In this document: piece by piece, positions 62,264 to 64,000 of the stretch
Position numbering within the stretch: the stretch's first letter is position 1
Layout: each line of letters starts with the position of its first letter
NCBI GenBank assembly: GCA_017643165.1
Contig: JAEPNY010000001.1
Location: 434,001 to 498,000, forward strand
Reading direction: 5' to 3'
Origin: Psychroserpens sp.
GTDB lineage: Bacteria > Bacteroidota > Bacteroidia > Flavobacteriales > Flavobacteriaceae
DNA: 64,000 nt
Notes under the pieces: generated by a model
Told to the model about the DNA's origin: nothing
The model's database searches: none
The model's input: the letters and a program-made list of their open reading frames with translations, nothing else
Made by a program: the position numbers and the translations under genes

Positions 62264-64000
62264 TTATCTTATAACAAGCTTCTTTGTTACAGACGCATTA
62301 TTTTGCGTAATTCTTAACATGTATAGCCCAGTTGTTAAAGATGATACATTTAAACGGTTATTAGTTAAAGATGTACTTAAAACTTCTTTACCTAAAATAT
62401 CAAATACAGTTACATTGATATCTTCGTTGTTAGTACTAACAATATTTACAAATCCATCAGCAGCTGGGTTAGGGTAAACGCTAAATTCGTTAGCAGTTAA
62501 TGATGGCGTTGATAATGTTGTTTGATTAAAATCTTCCGCAATTACAAGATTATCTATAGTAATAGTTTCATTTTCAGAAGAATCAGATTGACGCATTGCA
62601 AATGAAAGTAATCCTTCACCCGGATCTGCTTCATCAGTTCCTAAAATTGAGGTATCAGATTGAAGTGTAGCATCAACCCAAAGTTCAGCAATACTTAAAT
62701 CCTGATCATATCTTACAACAACTCTGTAAGTTGTGTCGAATGATAAGTCAGTTGCCCAGATTGCTTGAGCAGTACTAGCATCAGTTGCAATTCCTAAGGT
62801 GTAATCACCACCAGCGGTTGGTTCTACGATATCTAATTGTGCAACAAAACCACTTCCAGTTCTGAAGTGCGCAAAATATTCGTTATCACCTCCAACATAA
62901 GGTGCTCCTAAATCTGCTACAGACATATCAAATGCATAGAATACATCGCCTGTTACTGCTGCGAATGGTAACGCAACATCCTCACTTGGTGTACCGTGCT
63001 CACATATAGCTTGTCCAGAAGAAACTAAAAAGTCTCCAGGGTTTCCACTTGTGGATTGCCATTCACTATTACCAACCAAACTACCATCAGCATAAGTAAA
63101 CGTTTCGTTTATTGGTAGCGTCAATAAAGGATCACAGTCAGGACTATTGATATTTCTTGTAAAATCACAGCCACTATTCATCGGATCTCCAGTAAATGTA
63201 ACCACGAAGTCAGTGTCTTCTGGGATATTTGTAATTGTGATAGTACCAGCTGCAACTGATGTTGGGTTATCACCACCTAAAGTACCGATACCTTGCGTAT
63301 CAATGCCATATGTAGTAGTTCCACCACCAGTGTAATCTATTGTTACGTTGTAAGTATCACCAGGTCCAGGATTAATAGCATCACAGGTTTCTGTGATCGT
63401 TCCCACTTGAAGGTCACATGGGAAAGCAATACTAAAATCAATCGTTTCAAAATCTAAAACACCACCATCAACAAGTTCTGCAGTTAGGGTTACGGCATCA
63501 CCATCAACTAACGGCGTAACCTGAAATGGACTTGATACCCCGAATGAATCTACTGAGCTTCCACCATTTACACTATATGAAATATTTACGGTAGCACCAG
63601 GTGCATTTTCTACAATAAACTCAACATCAACTGATGTTGTTCCAGCAGCTAAAACCGCAAAGTCAGTTGGTGAGGTAATCGTTATTGTCGGTGCAGTCAA
63701 ACATCCTGTGTAAGAGCCTAATTCAGCCCATCCCGAATTTTGAGGGCCTACAATCCATTCTGATGAGGCAGCATCAACACCGAATGATCCTAACGGTGTT
63801 GGGTTAGGACTACAGATTGATGTTTTTCTAGTTAAAGTTTGATCTTGAGTACCATTCGGGTCATCACCAACAGCCCAACCTGTACCAGGGTCACCTTGAA
63901 GGTCTCCTAGAATATCAATAATGGTATATGTACTTGCTGTCGCTCCTGCAAGCGTAAGTGCGAATGCGTCATCACCATTACTTAAAAACGTAAAAGTTGT
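62264..64000 (-). CDS. Large T9SS-secreted protein, 5' end missing
   Basis: The frame is open from 64000 to the stop at 62264: 578 residues with no start in the window. In reading order: a lamin-tail-like region (AFALTLAG, IIDILGDLQGDPGTGWAVGDD, TLTRK, SEWIVGPQNSGWAELGSYT), then an Ig-like module (TITITSPTDFAVLAAG), a second beta module with Cys (FPCDLQVGTITETCDAINPGP), a concanavalin-like stretch (NEWQST-like SEWQSTSGNPGDF) and the type A sorting domain (FSVYPNPAADGFVNIVS through GLYMLRITQN to KKLVIR). Modular surface or secreted protein; lamin-tail modules often accompany secreted nucleases, but none is visible here. Confidence 0.85.
   Translation of the reverse strand, partial: TTFTFLSNGDDAFALTLAGATASTYTIIDILGDLQGDPGTGWAVGDDPNGTQDQTLTRKTSICSPNPTPLGSFGVDAASSEWIVGPQNSGWAELGSYTGCLTAPTITITSPTDFAVLAAGTTSVDVEFIVENAPGATVNISYSVNGGSSVDSFGVSSPFQVTPLVDGDAVTLTAELVDGGVLDFETIDFSIAFPCDLQVGTITETCDAINPGPGDTYNVTIDYTGGGTTTYGIDTQGIGTLGGDNPTSVAAGTITITNIPEDTDFVVTFTGDPMNSGCDFTRNINSPDCDPLLTLPINETFTYADGSLVGNSEWQSTSGNPGDFLVSSGQAICEHGTPSEDVALPFAAVTGDVFYAFDMSVADLGAPYVGGDNEYFAHFRTGSGFVAQLDIVEPTAGGDYTLGIATDASTAQAIWATDLSFDTTYRVVVRYDQDLSIAELWVDATLQSDTSILGTDEADPGEGLLSFAMRQSDSSENETITIDNLVIAEDFNQTTLSTPSLTANEFSVYPNPAADGFVNIVSTNNEDINVTVFDILGKEVLSTSLTNNRLNVSSLTTGLYMLRITQNNASVTKKLVIR

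Noticed and set aside
62264-63700. Treating the right-edge T9SS gene as starting at 63700
   Set aside because: The codon there is an internal TTG; the frame stays open to the window edge and encodes a recognisable lamin-tail-like region.

Overview
The window is a typical stretch of chromosome from a marine-type member of the Bacteroidota, most likely Flavobacteriaceae. The evidence is low GC, intrinsic hairpin terminators, promoters of the Bacteroidota type (TAnnTTTG at -7), several C-terminal type IX secretion (T9SS) sorting domains, and family-specific proteins such as DUF4271, DUF4296, DUF3098, DUF3127, DUF4301 and an S46 peptidase. I see no tRNA or rRNA gene, insertion sequence, prophage, CRISPR array or known defence island. 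Genes are packed tightly and no gene-free gap exceeds 300 bases.

Layout. 1-7.3 kb: an OmpA-family lipoprotein (cut by the left edge), exonuclease III, a very large outer-membrane protein, a small beta-barrel protein and a T9SS-secreted FG-GAP protein. 7.4-19 kb: glycyl-tRNA synthetase, a ComF-type phosphoribosyltransferase, an Ig-like lipoprotein, the omega-amidase/methionine aminotransferase pair with a frameshifted lysine-rich gene between them, an S46 dipeptidyl-peptidase predicted to be DPP11-like, and S-adenosylhomocysteinase. 19-26.2 kb: a tightly overlapping seven-gene operon (phosphopantetheinyl transferase, GGGP-synthase homologue, thiamine-binding protein, PnuC-family transporter, NadR-like kinase, DUF4301, ArfB), followed by a TPP riboswitch in front of a TonB-dependent receptor. 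I read the middle and end of this block as a thiamine uptake and salvage locus. 26-38 kb: greA, a HIT protein, a histidine kinase, a flavin reductase, aat, tag, a thioredoxin-like protein, a TonB-like protein, and the ftsX-DUF3098-uppP-truB cluster. 38-46 kb: leucyl-tRNA synthetase with an unusual insertion, alanine dehydrogenase, a YugP-like metallopeptidase, and a four-gene operon encoding a small protein, a 7TM membrane protein, a histidine kinase and a LuxR-type response regulator. 46.5-50 kb: two tandem phage-tail-collar paralogues transcribed away from that operon, then two T9SS cargo proteins. 50-64 kb: a saccharopine-dehydrogenase family enzyme with an Lrp regulator, PEP carboxykinase, hemD-DUF4271, a glycosyltransferase/dihydroorotase/DUF4296 operon, tyrS, a YHS protein, a LuxE-like acyl-activating enzyme, and a large T9SS protein with a lamin-tail-like region cut by the right edge.

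The best leads for something undescribed are (i) the thiamine-linked operon, where a NadR-like kinase and DUF4301, which shows by eye a nucleotidyltransferase-like motif, are translationally coupled to thiamine uptake genes; (ii) the lysine-rich secreted protein whose second half lies in the -1 frame behind two A_AAA_AAG slippery heptamers; and (iii) the 7TM/kinase/regulator operon divergent from paired tail-collar proteins. Most of the rest is housekeeping or conserved flavobacterial accessory content. All assignments are by reading the sequence; no database search was run.
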